This document shows, piece by piece, positions 1 through 6,715 of a DNA stretch of 22,098 nt. This DNA is from JAZGHN01 sp964496725. GTDB lineage: Bacteria; Chloroflexota; Dehalococcoidia; Dehalococcoidales; E44-bin46. The stretch is taken from assembly GCA_964496725.1 (NCBI GenBank), contig CAZCAS010000011.1, positions 1 through 22,098 of the forward strand, in the 5' to 3' direction. The notes under the pieces were generated by a model. The model was not told the DNA's origin and searched no databases. It saw only the letters and a list, made by a program, of their open reading frames with translations. The position numbers and the translations under genes were made by a program. The first letter of the stretch is position 1. Every line of letters begins with the position of its first letter.

Positions 1-276
1 GGGAACCTCCACCGGCACCTGATATGTAGCACCACCAACCCGTCGAGGTTTAACCTCAATCACCGGAGTGGCATTCTTTATCGCCTCTTCCAGAACATCA
101 ACCGGAGATTTTGACGACTTCTTCTCAAGAATTCTCATGGCGTCATAAATAATCATCTCCGATGTGCTCTTCTTGCCCCTCGTCATTATCCTATTAACCA
201 GCTGGGTCACAAGCACACTGTCATATTTAGCATCGGGAAGTATTTCCCTTATTACCACTCGGCCTCGCCTTGGCAT
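1..276 (-). CDS. rpsG: 30S ribosomal protein S7, C-terminus beyond the window
   Basis: This is the N-terminal 92 residues of S7, the 16S rRNA 3'-domain primary binding protein of the small subunit. The start MPRRGRVVIREILPDAKYDS and the stretch MTRGKKSTSEMIIYDAM are typical of S7. The reading frame stays open to base 1, so roughly the last 60 residues (family about 156) lie outside. The ATG at 274-276 has a strong AAGGAGGT ribosome-binding site a few bases upstream. It lies only 14 nt downstream of the rpsL stop, so the two are co-transcribed. That gap is far too short for the large S7-binding intercistronic element of the E. coli str operon. Confidence 0.97.
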   Translation of the reverse strand, partial: MPRRGRVVIREILPDAKYDSVLVTQLVNRIMTRGKKSTSEMIIYDAMRILEKKSSKSPVDVLEEAIKNATPVIEVKPRRVGGATYQVPVEVP

Positions 277-290
277 CTTACCTCCTTAAT

Positions 291-734
291 TTAAGCAACC
301 TCGGCCTCAACCTCAGCTAACTCTTTAGCTCGCTTGCTGCCATACTTACTACGACCCTGACGACGATTAGCCACACCAGTAGTATCCAGCGCTCCCCGGA
401 CGATATGGTACCGAACACCAGGCAAATCTTTCACACGACCACCGCGAATCAGGACCACGGAGTGCTCCTGCAACTCATGCCCCTCACCAGGAATATAAGC
501 TATTACCTCCATACCATTACTCAACCGCACCCTAGCTATCTTACGCAAGGCTGAATTGGGTTTCTTGGGAGTAGTGGTCTTAACATGAATACACACCCCC
601 CGCTTCTGGGGAGAACCCTTACCCATCAGCCTTTTATTCTTCAAAGCGTTATAGGTAAGACGCAATGCTGGCGTCTTGATTTTCTTAATAGCCCTCTTAC
701 GCCCTTTACGAACAAGCTGGTTGACTGTAGGCAT
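291..734 (-). CDS. rpsL: 30S ribosomal protein S12
   Basis: S12 is the decoding-centre protein of the 30S subunit. The signature TTTPKKPNSALRK, the loop GEGHNLQEHS-like stretch (GEGHELQEHS) and RVKDLPGVRYH are all present. The lysine (second K of PKKPNS) and the loop residues commonly changed in streptomycin resistance look wild type. At 147 residues it is longer than the E. coli form (124). The difference is an insertion of about 14 residues between PAL and PQKRGVC, as in Bacillus S12, plus an acidic tail ending AEVEAEVA. It is the first gene of the str operon and is preceded by an unusual structured leader and a clear promoter. Confidence 0.98.
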   Translation of the reverse strand: MPTVNQLVRKGRKRAIKKIKTPALRLTYNALKNKRLMGKGSPQKRGVCIHVKTTTPKKPNSALRKIARVRLSNGMEVIAYIPGEGHELQEHSVVLIRGGRVKDLPGVRYHIVRGALDTTGVANRRQGRSKYGSKRAKELAEVEAEVA

Positions 735-760
735 CGACTCCTCACCTTCTTTACAATTTT

Positions 761-786
761 AATGGATGAGCCTAGGCTCATCCATT
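761..786. repeat. 26-bp perfect palindrome in rpsL leader
   Basis: The left arm AATGGATGAGCCT is followed directly by its exact reverse complement AGGCTCATCCATT, with no spacer. It sits 27 bp upstream of the rpsL ATG, inside the predicted transcript. It could be an operator for a dimeric protein or an RNA hairpin. Confidence 0.85.
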
Positions 787-845
787 TCTATCTAAATAAT
801 AGATTGAACGCCAAACTTCAATCTACTACCTATTTAGCATGGTAG
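761..845 (-). promoter_or_regulatory. structured 5' leader of the rpsL operon (possible pseudoknot plus palindrome)
   Basis: Read on the minus strand, CTACC (845-841) can pair with GGTAG (830-826). Inside that loop CTAAATA (837-831) can pair with TATTTAG (798-792). Between them lies a perfect 9-bp hairpin, TAGATTGAA (825-817) with TTCAATCTA (808-800). The crossing pairing would make an H-type pseudoknot. A separate 26-bp perfect palindrome follows at 786-761, and the rpsL ribosome-binding site comes about 15-20 nt later. No U-tract follows either hairpin, so neither looks like a terminator. Autoregulatory r-protein leaders are known in many bacteria; that this is one is inference. Confidence 0.6.
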
Positions 846-861
846 GTAAATGCAATTTTAA

Positions 862-891
862 AGTCTATCACAAAAAGAAACTAAATGTCAA
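862..891 (-). promoter_or_regulatory. promoter of the rpsL (str) operon
   Basis: On the minus strand a perfect -35 TTGACA (891-886) is followed by an 18-bp spacer and a -10 TAGACT (867-862, 4 of 6 consensus). This predicts a start near 855 and a leader of about 120 nt before rpsL. Confidence 0.7.
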
Positions 892-931
892 CAGCCACAG
901 GCAGGAAAGCCGCTAAGATGTTGGAGCAAAA

Positions 932-1447
932 TCAATCTATATTTTCCCCCTGGTAGACTCCGCGATATCCCTCCGTCTCGCCAGTTAGCCACAGGAAAAT
1001 AAGCTGTATGATTCTGGCATTCTTCTGCAACCGGAACCCCTGAGGGTTATAGACTACCAACAGAGATTGAGAACGGCCAGAGTAACCAGCATCCCACACG
1101 GCGGTGTTTACCGTGACGCCACAGCGAAGCAAACTCGACCTCGGTGTGGCTAATGCCATCACATTCTTAGGTAGATGGACAATCTCATTATAAATGATAG
1201 AGTAGACGCCGGGCATCAGGTCAATAAAACCCAAGCCATCAAACACTAGTGGAGCCAAGTCAGATACCAGTCTCTGACTATTTTCAACCGCTATCTTGCC
1301 CGATGACTGTAGCATTGCCACCTCACGCAGGGTAAGGTCAATGCCATTAGGCTGAACCTGCCCCTCAAGGTCAATGTAGCCTTCCACCAGAGGCGGTTTT
1401 TGCTTCATCAATCCATTAATATCTTGCTGGGATAAAACTGCTGACAT
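932..1447 (-). CDS. dut: dUTP diphosphatase, archaeal/DCD-like type
   Basis: Predicted trimeric dUTPase, hydrolysing dUTP to dUMP and pyrophosphate to keep uracil out of DNA and supply dTMP synthesis. Motifs in order are LSQQDI near the N-terminus, PNGIDLTL, the phosphate-binding TPRSSLLRCGV, the active-site strand AVWDAGYSGR, VVYNPQG, ARIIQL and GVYQGE. In dCTP deaminase a catalytic Glu stands just before the FYN-like motif (LEFYN in E. coli). Here the equivalent reads LVVYN, so deamination is unlikely and dUTPase is preferred. The ATG at 1447 is chosen because homologues begin close to the LS..DI motif; a GTG 12 codons upstream (1483) is possible. A TATAAT-like -10 lies at 1507-1512 without a clear -35, so read-through from the tRNA promoter is also possible. 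Confidence 0.85.
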   Translation of the reverse strand: MSAVLSQQDINGLMKQKPPLVEGYIDLEGQVQPNGIDLTLREVAMLQSSGKIAVENSQRLVSDLAPLVFDGLGFIDLMPGVYSIIYNEIVHLPKNVMALATPRSSLLRCGVTVNTAVWDAGYSGRSQSLLVVYNPQGFRLQKNARIIQLIFLWLTGETEGYRGVYQGENID

Positions 1448-1528
1448 TTTCCAGACCCCACTCACTACTATCTGCTTCACCACATAAAGGGGTAAGATAA
1501 GTATAGATTATAGAAGGACAATTAAAAG

Positions 1529-1600
<72 letters not shown>

Positions 1601-1612
1601 GTTCAGTTCAAA

Positions 1613-1642
1613 TATATACCACAGGTTTAATGGGAGTGTCAA
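1613..1642 (-). promoter_or_regulatory. promoter of the CAT tRNA
   Basis: On the minus strand a perfect -35 TTGACA (1642-1637), an 18-bp spacer and a -10 TATATA (1618-1613) put the predicted start about 6 nt before the tRNA 5' end. Confidence 0.75.
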
Positions 1643-1703
1643 TCTACAGGCAAACGTAATAAATCGAATCAACCTCAATGACATATTGCCGTTTCAGCCA
1701 AGG

Positions 1704-2786
1704 TTAATCCCACTTTTTGAGAGTACGTATTGCGCTGGCTTTAAAACTGGCGTGAACCAGCTTGCCAATAGTAAGATTTAGTTCCTCAGCCGATTTGTTT
1801 GTCACCAAGACCAGCAGGGGGAAGCCACAATCCACTTCAATTCTGATAAGCGGCCCCACCAAAGCCATCCTCACTATCTTACCCTGAAAAGTATTCCGGG
1901 CACTACCCGCCCCTTTAGAGAGGGTCATGGTGATATCCTCAGGCCTGACTAGGGCATAAACTTTTTCACCCAGTTCATAGTCCGAAATAGCTTCGATAAG
2001 GTCATCATTTATCCCTATAGTAGCTAGACTATCCTCTTTCTTCGTTATAGTGCCAGTCAAGATATTATCGACACCGACAAACTCAGCCACCTCTTTACTC
2101 TTGGGCATAGTGAATACTTCGCTGGGGCTTCCCACCTGGAGTATTTCACCATCAACCAGCACACCAATTCGGCCAGCAAGGCGCTGACCCTGAGACATAT
2201 CATGGGTAGCCATTACTATCGTCATCGTCTGCCTGTGGATAATGTGCGACAGTATTTCTTCTACCTTTGACACTGAAACGGGGTCCAAGTTAGCAGTAGG
2301 CTCATCAAGCAAGAGTAAATCTGGCTTGGTCACCAAAGCACGGGCTATAGCCACCCGCTGGGTCTCACCACCTGAAAGCGTTCGGGCGTTCCTACTCCTG
2401 TAGTTGGTCATGCCCACAAGCTCTAACGCCTCATCTACCTTTTGTTGGACAACTTCCTTTCTCGCCCCACGCCATCTCAACCCACAGGCGACGTTATCAT
2501 AAACACTCATAGTGAACACCACCGGCTTCTGCTGCACAAACGACATCCTGCGGCGTATTCCCAGGCTTTCAGCTTTGCGATGGACAACCTCTGCACCATC
2601 GAAGTATATCTCACCTGAGACTGGCGGCTCCAATAGGTTCAAAAGCCTGAGCAAAGTAGTCTTACCAGCGCCGGTAGGGCCAATCAGTGCAAAGACTTCG
2701 CCCCTCTCCAAGCTAAGGTCTACATGCTTCAAGACATATTGGTTCCCATATTTTTGCCCCAAGTTGATGATTTCCAAAAAAGCCAT
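1704..2786 (-). CDS. tupC: tungstate ABC transporter, ATP-binding subunit
   Basis: This is the cytoplasmic ATPase that powers oxyanion import with TupB. It shows Walker A GPTGAGKTT (residues about 36-44), the Q-loop region FVQQKP, the ABC signature LSGGETQRVAIARAL, Walker B LLLLDEPTANLD and the H-loop ATHD. A C-terminal extension of about 120 residues ending GKLVHASFKASAIRTL looks like a TOBE/molybdate-binding-like regulatory domain, as in ModC-type ATPases. The total of 360 residues fits that architecture. The start is ATG with GAGG 7 nt upstream. The tupB stop is 4 nt upstream, so the genes are tightly coupled. Specificity is taken from the TupA partner. Confidence 0.9.
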   Translation of the reverse strand: MAFLEIINLGQKYGNQYVLKHVDLSLERGEVFALIGPTGAGKTTLLRLLNLLEPPVSGEIYFDGAEVVHRKAESLGIRRRMSFVQQKPVVFTMSVYDNVACGLRWRGARKEVVQQKVDEALELVGMTNYRSRNARTLSGGETQRVAIARALVTKPDLLLLDEPTANLDPVSVSKVEEILSHIIHRQTMTIVMATHDMSQGQRLAGRIGVLVDGEILQVGSPSEVFTMPKSKEVAEFVGVDNILTGTITKKEDSLATIGINDDLIEAISDYELGEKVYALVRPEDITMTLSKGAGSARNTFQGKIVRMALVGPLIRIEVDCGFPLLVLVTNKSAEELNLTIGKLVHASFKASAIRTLKKWD

Positions 2787-2790
2787 TATG

Positions 2791-3477
2791 CTACCTCTGC
2801 TGGAGTCTGTTTAGAGTTACATTTATTGACAGCGCTAGCAGGAGCAGTATTATCCCCAGAGCCAAGGCTAATTCAATATCACCCTTCGATGTTTCAAGTG
2901 ATATGGCAGTAGTGAGGACTCTGGTGAACCCTCTGATATTACCGCCGACCATTAAGGCTACTCCCACCTCTGATAGCGCTCGGCCAAAGCCCATTATTAC
3001 CGCAGTCACCACAGCATACCTCGCCTCCTTGAGAGTAATGAGAGCCACCTGTAGCCGGCTAGCACCGAGCGAAATCGCGGTCTCTGATACTGCCGTGTCT
3101 ACACCTCTCAGAGCTGAAATGGTAAGGCCCAGCATGAGAGGAGTTATCAGGATCACCTGCCCTATCACCATTACTCTAGTTGTAAACATGATATTTAAGC
3201 CACCGATTGGCCCCGCTCGGGAGAAAAGGACGAATACCAAGAGACCGACAACAACAGTGGGCAGGCTGAACAGGGCTTGAATGACACTTATTAGCCCCCG
3301 CTTACCCGGAAAGCTAGAAAAATGAATAAGGCTGCCCAGCGGTATCGAGATTAAGGTAACGATACTGCAGGAGGTCGCTGAAATAGCTAGCGACCTCCTG
3401 GTTATCGCCAACACTTCCGTGTCAAGAGATACGATAAGCTGTATTGCTTTAATCAGTCCCTGCCATAATTCTTCCAA
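2791..3477 (-). CDS. tupB: tungstate ABC transporter, permease subunit
   Basis: A 228-residue BPD-type integral membrane protein with about five to six hydrophobic segments. Its cytoplasmic coupling segment AISLGASRLQVALITLKEAR is of the EAA-loop kind, with the GA/L pattern, and is followed by the FGRALSEVGVALMVGGNI motif typical of TupB/ModB-like permeases. It would form the membrane channel with TupC and receive oxyanion from TupA. The start is a TTG at 3477 (MEELWQG) with only a weak GGG-type upstream site; no in-frame ATG lies near. It is separated from tupA by 26 nt. Confidence 0.9.
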   Translation of the reverse strand: MEELWQGLIKAIQLIVSLDTEVLAITRRSLAISATSCSIVTLISIPLGSLIHFSSFPGKRGLISVIQALFSLPTVVVGLLVFVLFSRAGPIGGLNIMFTTRVMVIGQVILITPLMLGLTISALRGVDTAVSETAISLGASRLQVALITLKEARYAVVTAVIMGFGRALSEVGVALMVGGNIRGFTRVLTTAISLETSKGDIELALALGIILLLLALSINVTLNRLQQR

Positions 3478-3503
3478 TTTAACCCATCACAAACGCAAGC
3501 CTA

Positions 3504-4376
3504 TTATTGGGGCTCGGCACCAGCGCATGGGGTGAACAGCTGCATGCCGTATTTCTCGACCCCATACTCGCCAATAAGCTTCTGGATTTCCACCGAGGTA
3601 AGGAAACTCACTAGGTTCTCTGCCATCTCCGAATTAACGCCGGGATTCTTTTCGGGATTACAGGCGATGACAGAGTAAACGTTAAGCAGTATATCACCCT
3701 TGTCCACAATAGGAACCAAACTTATCTCCCCCGTATAGGCAAGGAAGGTCCCCATATCGGTCAGGGTATACCCCTGCTTTTCGCTGGCCATAAGCAAGGT
3801 GGGACCCATACCTCTGCCAGCCTCTACATACCACTGCCTGGCATTTCGAATTGCCTCATAATCATAGCCAGCAGCTTTCCAGATGGCTTTTTCTTTACCA
3901 TGGGTCCCTGAGTCATCACCCCGGGATATAAAAGGCGCCGCACCGGTATCAGCAAGCTTGGCAAAGGCTTCCTCAGGCATCATTCCCTTGATACCAGCGG
4001 GGTCATCAGACGGCCCAACGATTAAGAAGTAGTTGTAGGCAAAAGGAACCCGCTCCACCCCATATCCCTCAGCCACAAAATCCAGCTCACGGCTCTTGGA
4101 GTGAACAGTGATGGCATCCACATCTCCCCGTTGGCCATATTCCAAGGCTATACCAGTGCCAGCATACAGAACATCCAATTCAACATCATACTTTTCTTCA
4201 AACATTGGCTCAAGGTATCCCCACAGACCAGTGTCATAAAGGCTGGTGGTAGTGGCTACACGCAGTCTTTCTTGTGGTGGGAGCGGCTCAGTCCCCCGAG
4301 CAACACAGCCGATGGTGGCAGCCAACATGCTCATAAGCACAATTACTACTGCTAAATAGCGAAATGGTTTTTTCAA
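3504..4376 (-). CDS. tupA: tungstate-binding lipoprotein TupA
   Basis: Extracytoplasmic substrate-binding protein. Residues 1-24 form a lipoprotein-like signal (KKPFRY, a hydrophobic core, then Cys24 after AATIG; the -3 residue is Thr, which is atypical). TupA hallmarks are visible: TTSLYDTGLWGYLEPMFE, GTGIALEYGQRGD, HSKSRELDFVAEGYG, ISRGDDSGTHGKE, GRGMGPTLLMASEKQGYTLTDMGT and NPEKNPGVN. These match TupA rather than ModA or WtpA, so tungstate is the likely substrate. The start is a TTG at 4376 with a perfect AGGAGG six bases upstream. The 5' leader carries a Moco/Tuco-like riboswitch. Tungsten would feed tungstopterin enzymes such as formate dehydrogenase or aldehyde oxidoreductase, none of which is in this window. 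Confidence 0.93.
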   Translation of the reverse strand: MKKPFRYLAVVIVLMSMLAATIGCVARGTEPLPPQERLRVATTTSLYDTGLWGYLEPMFEEKYDVELDVLYAGTGIALEYGQRGDVDAITVHSKSRELDFVAEGYGVERVPFAYNYFLIVGPSDDPAGIKGMMPEEAFAKLADTGAAPFISRGDDSGTHGKEKAIWKAAGYDYEAIRNARQWYVEAGRGMGPTLLMASEKQGYTLTDMGTFLAYTGEISLVPIVDKGDILLNVYSVIACNPEKNPGVNSEMAENLVSFLTSVEIQKLIGEYGVEKYGMQLFTPCAGAEPQ

Positions 4377-4411
4377 TACAATCCTCCTAAATATTGATGA
4401 AAGGACGACGG

Positions 4412-4444
4412 CTAAAATGGAAAAGCACCTCAGAAGGAGGCGCT
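4412..4444 (-). terminator. attenuator hairpin before tupA
   Basis: On the minus strand GCGCCTC (4443-4437), loop CTTCT, and GAGGTGC (4431-4425) form a 7-bp stem, 8 bp with the flanking A-T. It is followed by TTTTCCATTTT. The 5' strand of this stem shares bases 4443-4444 with the closing helix of the upstream aptamer, the usual geometry of a riboswitch that controls termination. Confidence 0.7.
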
Positions 4445-4566
4445 CTCAGCCATACAACGTATGCCATTATGAGCTCTCCTTTCCAAACACGGGAGGCATT
4501 ACCGTTTCCAGTAACACCCTACCGGCCGATCTCCATAGTTACCCTTAGGAGAATAGGCTCGGAGAG
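4443..4566 (-). promoter_or_regulatory. Moco/Tuco-like riboswitch aptamer upstream of tupABC
   Basis: The closing helix pairs CTCTC (4566-4562) with GAGAG (4447-4443) and AGCC (4559-4556) with GGCT (4451-4448), with a CG bulge. Inside are a hairpin TTACTG-GAAA-CGGTAA (4514-4499) with a GNRA tetraloop, the stretch GCCTCCCGTGTTTGGAAAGG, and a small hairpin CATAC-GTT-GTATG. The conserved-looking CCGAGCC, GAAA, GCCTCC and GGAAAGG elements and the tungstate transporter downstream fit the molybdenum/tungsten cofactor RNA motif. The class assignment is from memory and not from a covariance-model search. A variant ion or cofactor sensor is possible. Confidence 0.65.
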
Positions 4567-4588
4567 ATATATTTACTTTCGGGGTATG

Positions 4589-4618
4589 ATAGTATCACAT
4601 CAGCAAAATAGCTGTCAA
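4589..4618 (-). promoter_or_regulatory. promoter of the riboswitch-tupABC transcript
   Basis: On the minus strand a perfect -35 TTGACA (4618-4613), an 18-bp spacer and a -10 TACTAT (4594-4589) preceded by TGA. The predicted start near 4582 gives a leader of about 205 nt, enough for the aptamer and attenuator. Confidence 0.7.
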
Positions 4619-4655
4619 GCTTGCCAGGAGGCGGGGCAGACCTGAAGGAGATATA

Positions 4656-4829
4656 TTACCCCCCTCGTTTCTTATAATCAGGACACCAAGTAGCATTGGG
4701 ACGCGCTGGGTCATGACACGCCCCACGCCAGTTCCACTTACAGCTATCACAGAGAAAAATATTTATTCCCAGCGCTTTTTTAATTCTGAGGGAGAGCCTG
4801 TGTCTCCACGGAAGTTTAGCGAACTTCAT
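4656..4829 (-). CDS. 57-residue Cys-rich protein, putative metal-binding
   Basis: A small basic protein with four cysteines in a CX2CX7CX10C pattern (C27, C30, C38, C49): LCDSCKWNWRGAC then RPNATWCPDYKKRGG at the C-terminus. Such spacing suggests a zinc-ribbon or Fe-S-like knuckle. The ATG at 4829 is preferred because GAGG lies six bases upstream; a TTG nine codons earlier (4856) is an alternative. A TTGCTG-17-TATACT promoter stands just upstream, supporting expression. It is divergent from corA, and its stop lies about 38 bp before the tup promoter. No function is recognised. Confidence 0.65.
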   Translation of the reverse strand: MKFAKLPWRHRLSLRIKKALGINIFLCDSCKWNWRGACHDPARPNATWCPDYKKRGG

Positions 4830-4868
4830 CCCTAACCTCGACCACCTTGAAGTCAAAAATACCCTTTT

Positions 4869-4897
4869 AGTATATCAGGGTAGGTGTCATCCAGCAA
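4869..4897 (-). promoter_or_regulatory. promoter of the Cys-rich small gene
   Basis: On the minus strand -35 TTGCTG (4897-4892), a 17-bp spacer and -10 TATACT (4874-4869). The predicted start near 4863 lies just before the gene. Confidence 0.5.
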
Positions 4898-4912
4898 TAA
4901 TTGTGCTAAAAT
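4884..4912 (+). promoter_or_regulatory. possible corA promoter
   Basis: GTGTCA (4884-4889), a 17-bp spacer and TAAAAT (4907-4912). The -35 is weak. It overlaps the divergent promoter of the small gene. Confidence 0.4.
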
Positions 4913-4941
4913 AGGTTACTATATTTAAAAGGTGATTTATA

Positions 4942-5886
4942 ATGACTACTCCTCAGGTTAAAAAAGAAGAGTTGAATATTGAATCCGTCACCTGGGGCGA
5001 CCTAACCTGGGTCAACATTGAAAACCCGACAGAAAACGAAACCGAGTACCTGGCGCAAAACTACTCATTCCACCCCCTGGATTTAGACGACTGCCTCAGT
5101 CGGATACAGCGCCCTAAAATAGATGAGTATAAAGACTACTTGTTTTTAGTTTTCCACTTTCCCGTATTCCACAAAGAGGCGCGGGTAACCTCACCCAGCC
5201 AGCTATCCGTATTCATCAGCGAAGGCTACCTGATCACCCTCCACAAAGGGGAACTCAAGCCATTAGTAAAGCTATTCAAAGAGTGCCAGATTGACGAGGA
5301 ATCGCGGCAAGAGCATCTCAGCCAAGGCTCTGCTTACCTCCTCTATCGCATAATTGACCGACTGGTTGACTACTGCTTGCCAATCTTGAGCAAGATTCAT
5401 GCAAATATTGAGGATGTTGAAGACAGAATATTCTCCGAAGGAACACGCAGCCAAATTAAAGAAATCTCCATCCTGCGGCGTGATGTTATTGCCTTCCGCC
5501 GTATCATCTGGCCAATTAGAGCTGTTATTGGCAGTCTGGAACGGAGGGTTCGCCGCTTCAGCAAGGCAGACTTGACGGTCTACTTCGGAGACATGGTTGA
5601 CCATGTGGACAGGATTTGGGACGGACTAGATGAATACAAAGAGATAATCGAAGGTTTAAATGATGCCCACGATTCACTGGCTAATAACCGCACCAATGAA
5701 GTTATGCGCATACTGACCATCGTGGCTACTATCTTCTTCCCCATTACTTTAGTAGCCAGTATCTGGGGGATGAACGTTCCGCTACCATTCCAAAATTCAA
5801 GCTACTCCCTCCTTTATATAATACTTATTATGGTAGGTATCATCAGTGGTATGCTATATTTCTTCCGCCGCCGACGCTGGATTTAA
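4942..5886 (+). CDS. corA: CorA-family divalent cation channel
   Basis: A pentameric inner-membrane channel for Mg2+ (and often Co2+/Ni2+), 314 residues. The N-terminal cytoplasmic alpha/beta domain includes HPLDLDDCLSRIQRPKIDEY, followed by long helices with HANIEDVEDRIFSEG and LRRDVIAFRR. The two C-terminal membrane helices carry the invariant GMN selectivity motif at residues 276-278 (IWGMNVPLPF). The protein ends with the basic cluster FFRRRRW. The start is ATG preceded by AAAAGGTG. Its stop is 2 nt before the next gene, so the MBL hydrolase is probably co-transcribed. Confidence 0.95.
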   Translation: MTTPQVKKEELNIESVTWGDLTWVNIENPTENETEYLAQNYSFHPLDLDDCLSRIQRPKIDEYKDYLFLVFHFPVFHKEARVTSPSQLSVFISEGYLITLHKGELKPLVKLFKECQIDEESRQEHLSQGSAYLLYRIIDRLVDYCLPILSKIHANIEDVEDRIFSEGTRSQIKEISILRRDVIAFRRIIWPIRAVIGSLERRVRRFSKADLTVYFGDMVDHVDRIWDGLDEYKEIIEGLNDAHDSLANNRTNEVMRILTIVATIFFPITLVASIWGMNVPLPFQNSSYSLLYIILIMVGIISGMLYFFRRRRWI

Positions 5887-5888
5887 CA

Positions 5889-6659
5889 ATGAATATTCAA
5901 TTCTTGGGTGCCCACAATTGTGAAGCACAAGGCACAAAGTTCGTCAGTCTGCTAATTGATGACATCATAGCCATAGACGCCGGAGGACTCACCTCCAGCC
6001 TGTCCTTTGAGGCACAACAAAAACTCAAGGCAATCCTGCTCACCCACCAACATTACGACCACACCAGAGATATTCCAGCCCTGGGCATGAGCTTTTACCT
6101 TCACCACGCTACCATCAACATCTACTCCACGCAACCGGTATATGATGCCCTCGGCGCCCACCTGCTGGATGGCAAGCTCTATCCCAACTTCCTGGAAAAG
6201 CCAAAACAAAATCCGACAATTAAGTTCACCATAATAGAACCATACCGAACTGAACAGATTGAAGGCTACAGTATCCTAGCCATCGAAGTAAATCACACTG
6301 TTCCCACCACCGGCTATCAGGTCACCTCCCCAGAAGGCGAGACACTGTTCTATACCGCGGATACCGGACCGGGTTTAGCTGGTTGCTGGAGACATATATC
6401 ACCCCAGCTGCTCATCACCGAAGTTACCGGGTCGAACAGGTACGAAGAAGAGGCTAAAGAGACAGGGCACCTCACTCCCAGTCTGCTCAAGCAGGAGTTA
6501 ATCACCTTCCAAGAGATTAAAGGTTATCTGCCACAGGTAGTCCTGGTTCACATGAGCCCCACCCTGGAAGAAGAGATAAAGGCTGAGTTAGCCATAGTAA
6601 CCAAGGCTCTGAAGCACCCCATCACCTTAGCCCATGAAGGCATGAAAATTAAGCTGTAA
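5889..6659 (+). CDS. metallo-beta-lactamase-fold hydrolase
   Basis: A 256-residue MBL-fold protein with the metal-binding motif THQHYDH (H53, H55, D57, H58). Downstream candidates for metal ligands are the His of EVNHTVPTTGY, the Asp of YTADTGPG and the His of LVHMSP. GHLTPSLLKQEL resembles the ribonuclease Z/cAMP-phosphodiesterase-like subgroup of the fold, which acts on phosphodiesters. The exact substrate cannot be read from the sequence. It begins 2 nt after corA. No signal peptide is visible, so it is probably cytoplasmic. Confidence 0.88.
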   Translation: MNIQFLGAHNCEAQGTKFVSLLIDDIIAIDAGGLTSSLSFEAQQKLKAILLTHQHYDHTRDIPALGMSFYLHHATINIYSTQPVYDALGAHLLDGKLYPNFLEKPKQNPTIKFTIIEPYRTEQIEGYSILAIEVNHTVPTTGYQVTSPEGETLFYTADTGPGLAGCWRHISPQLLITEVTGSNRYEEEAKETGHLTPSLLKQELITFQEIKGYLPQVVLVHMSPTLEEEIKAELAIVTKALKHPITLAHEGMKIKL

Positions 6660-6680
6660 AAAGTCCACCAACAAGCGACA

Positions 6681-6702
6681 GGGGTAATGGGAAGGGGGAG
6701 GG
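6681..6702 (+). other. potential G-quadruplex overlapping a ribosome-binding site
   Basis: Four G-runs (GGGG, GGG, GGGGG, GGG) separated by loops of 4, 2 and 1 bases fit the G3+N1-7 rule. They lie 14 nt before the ATG of the Mut7-C gene and include its purine-rich ribosome-binding region. Confidence 0.6.
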
Positions 6703-6715
6703 AGAGCAATAAGCA

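Noticed and set aside
761..786. Palindrome as an rpsL leader terminator
   Set aside because: No U-tract follows on either strand, so intrinsic termination is unlikely.
585..845. Plus-strand open frame of 86 codons over rpsL
   Set aside because: It is antisense to the conserved S12 gene and its structured leader.
4394..4645. Plus-strand open frame of 83 codons upstream of tupA
   Set aside because: It lies antisense to the riboswitch, attenuator and promoter of tupABC, has no recognisable protein features and no good ribosome-binding site.
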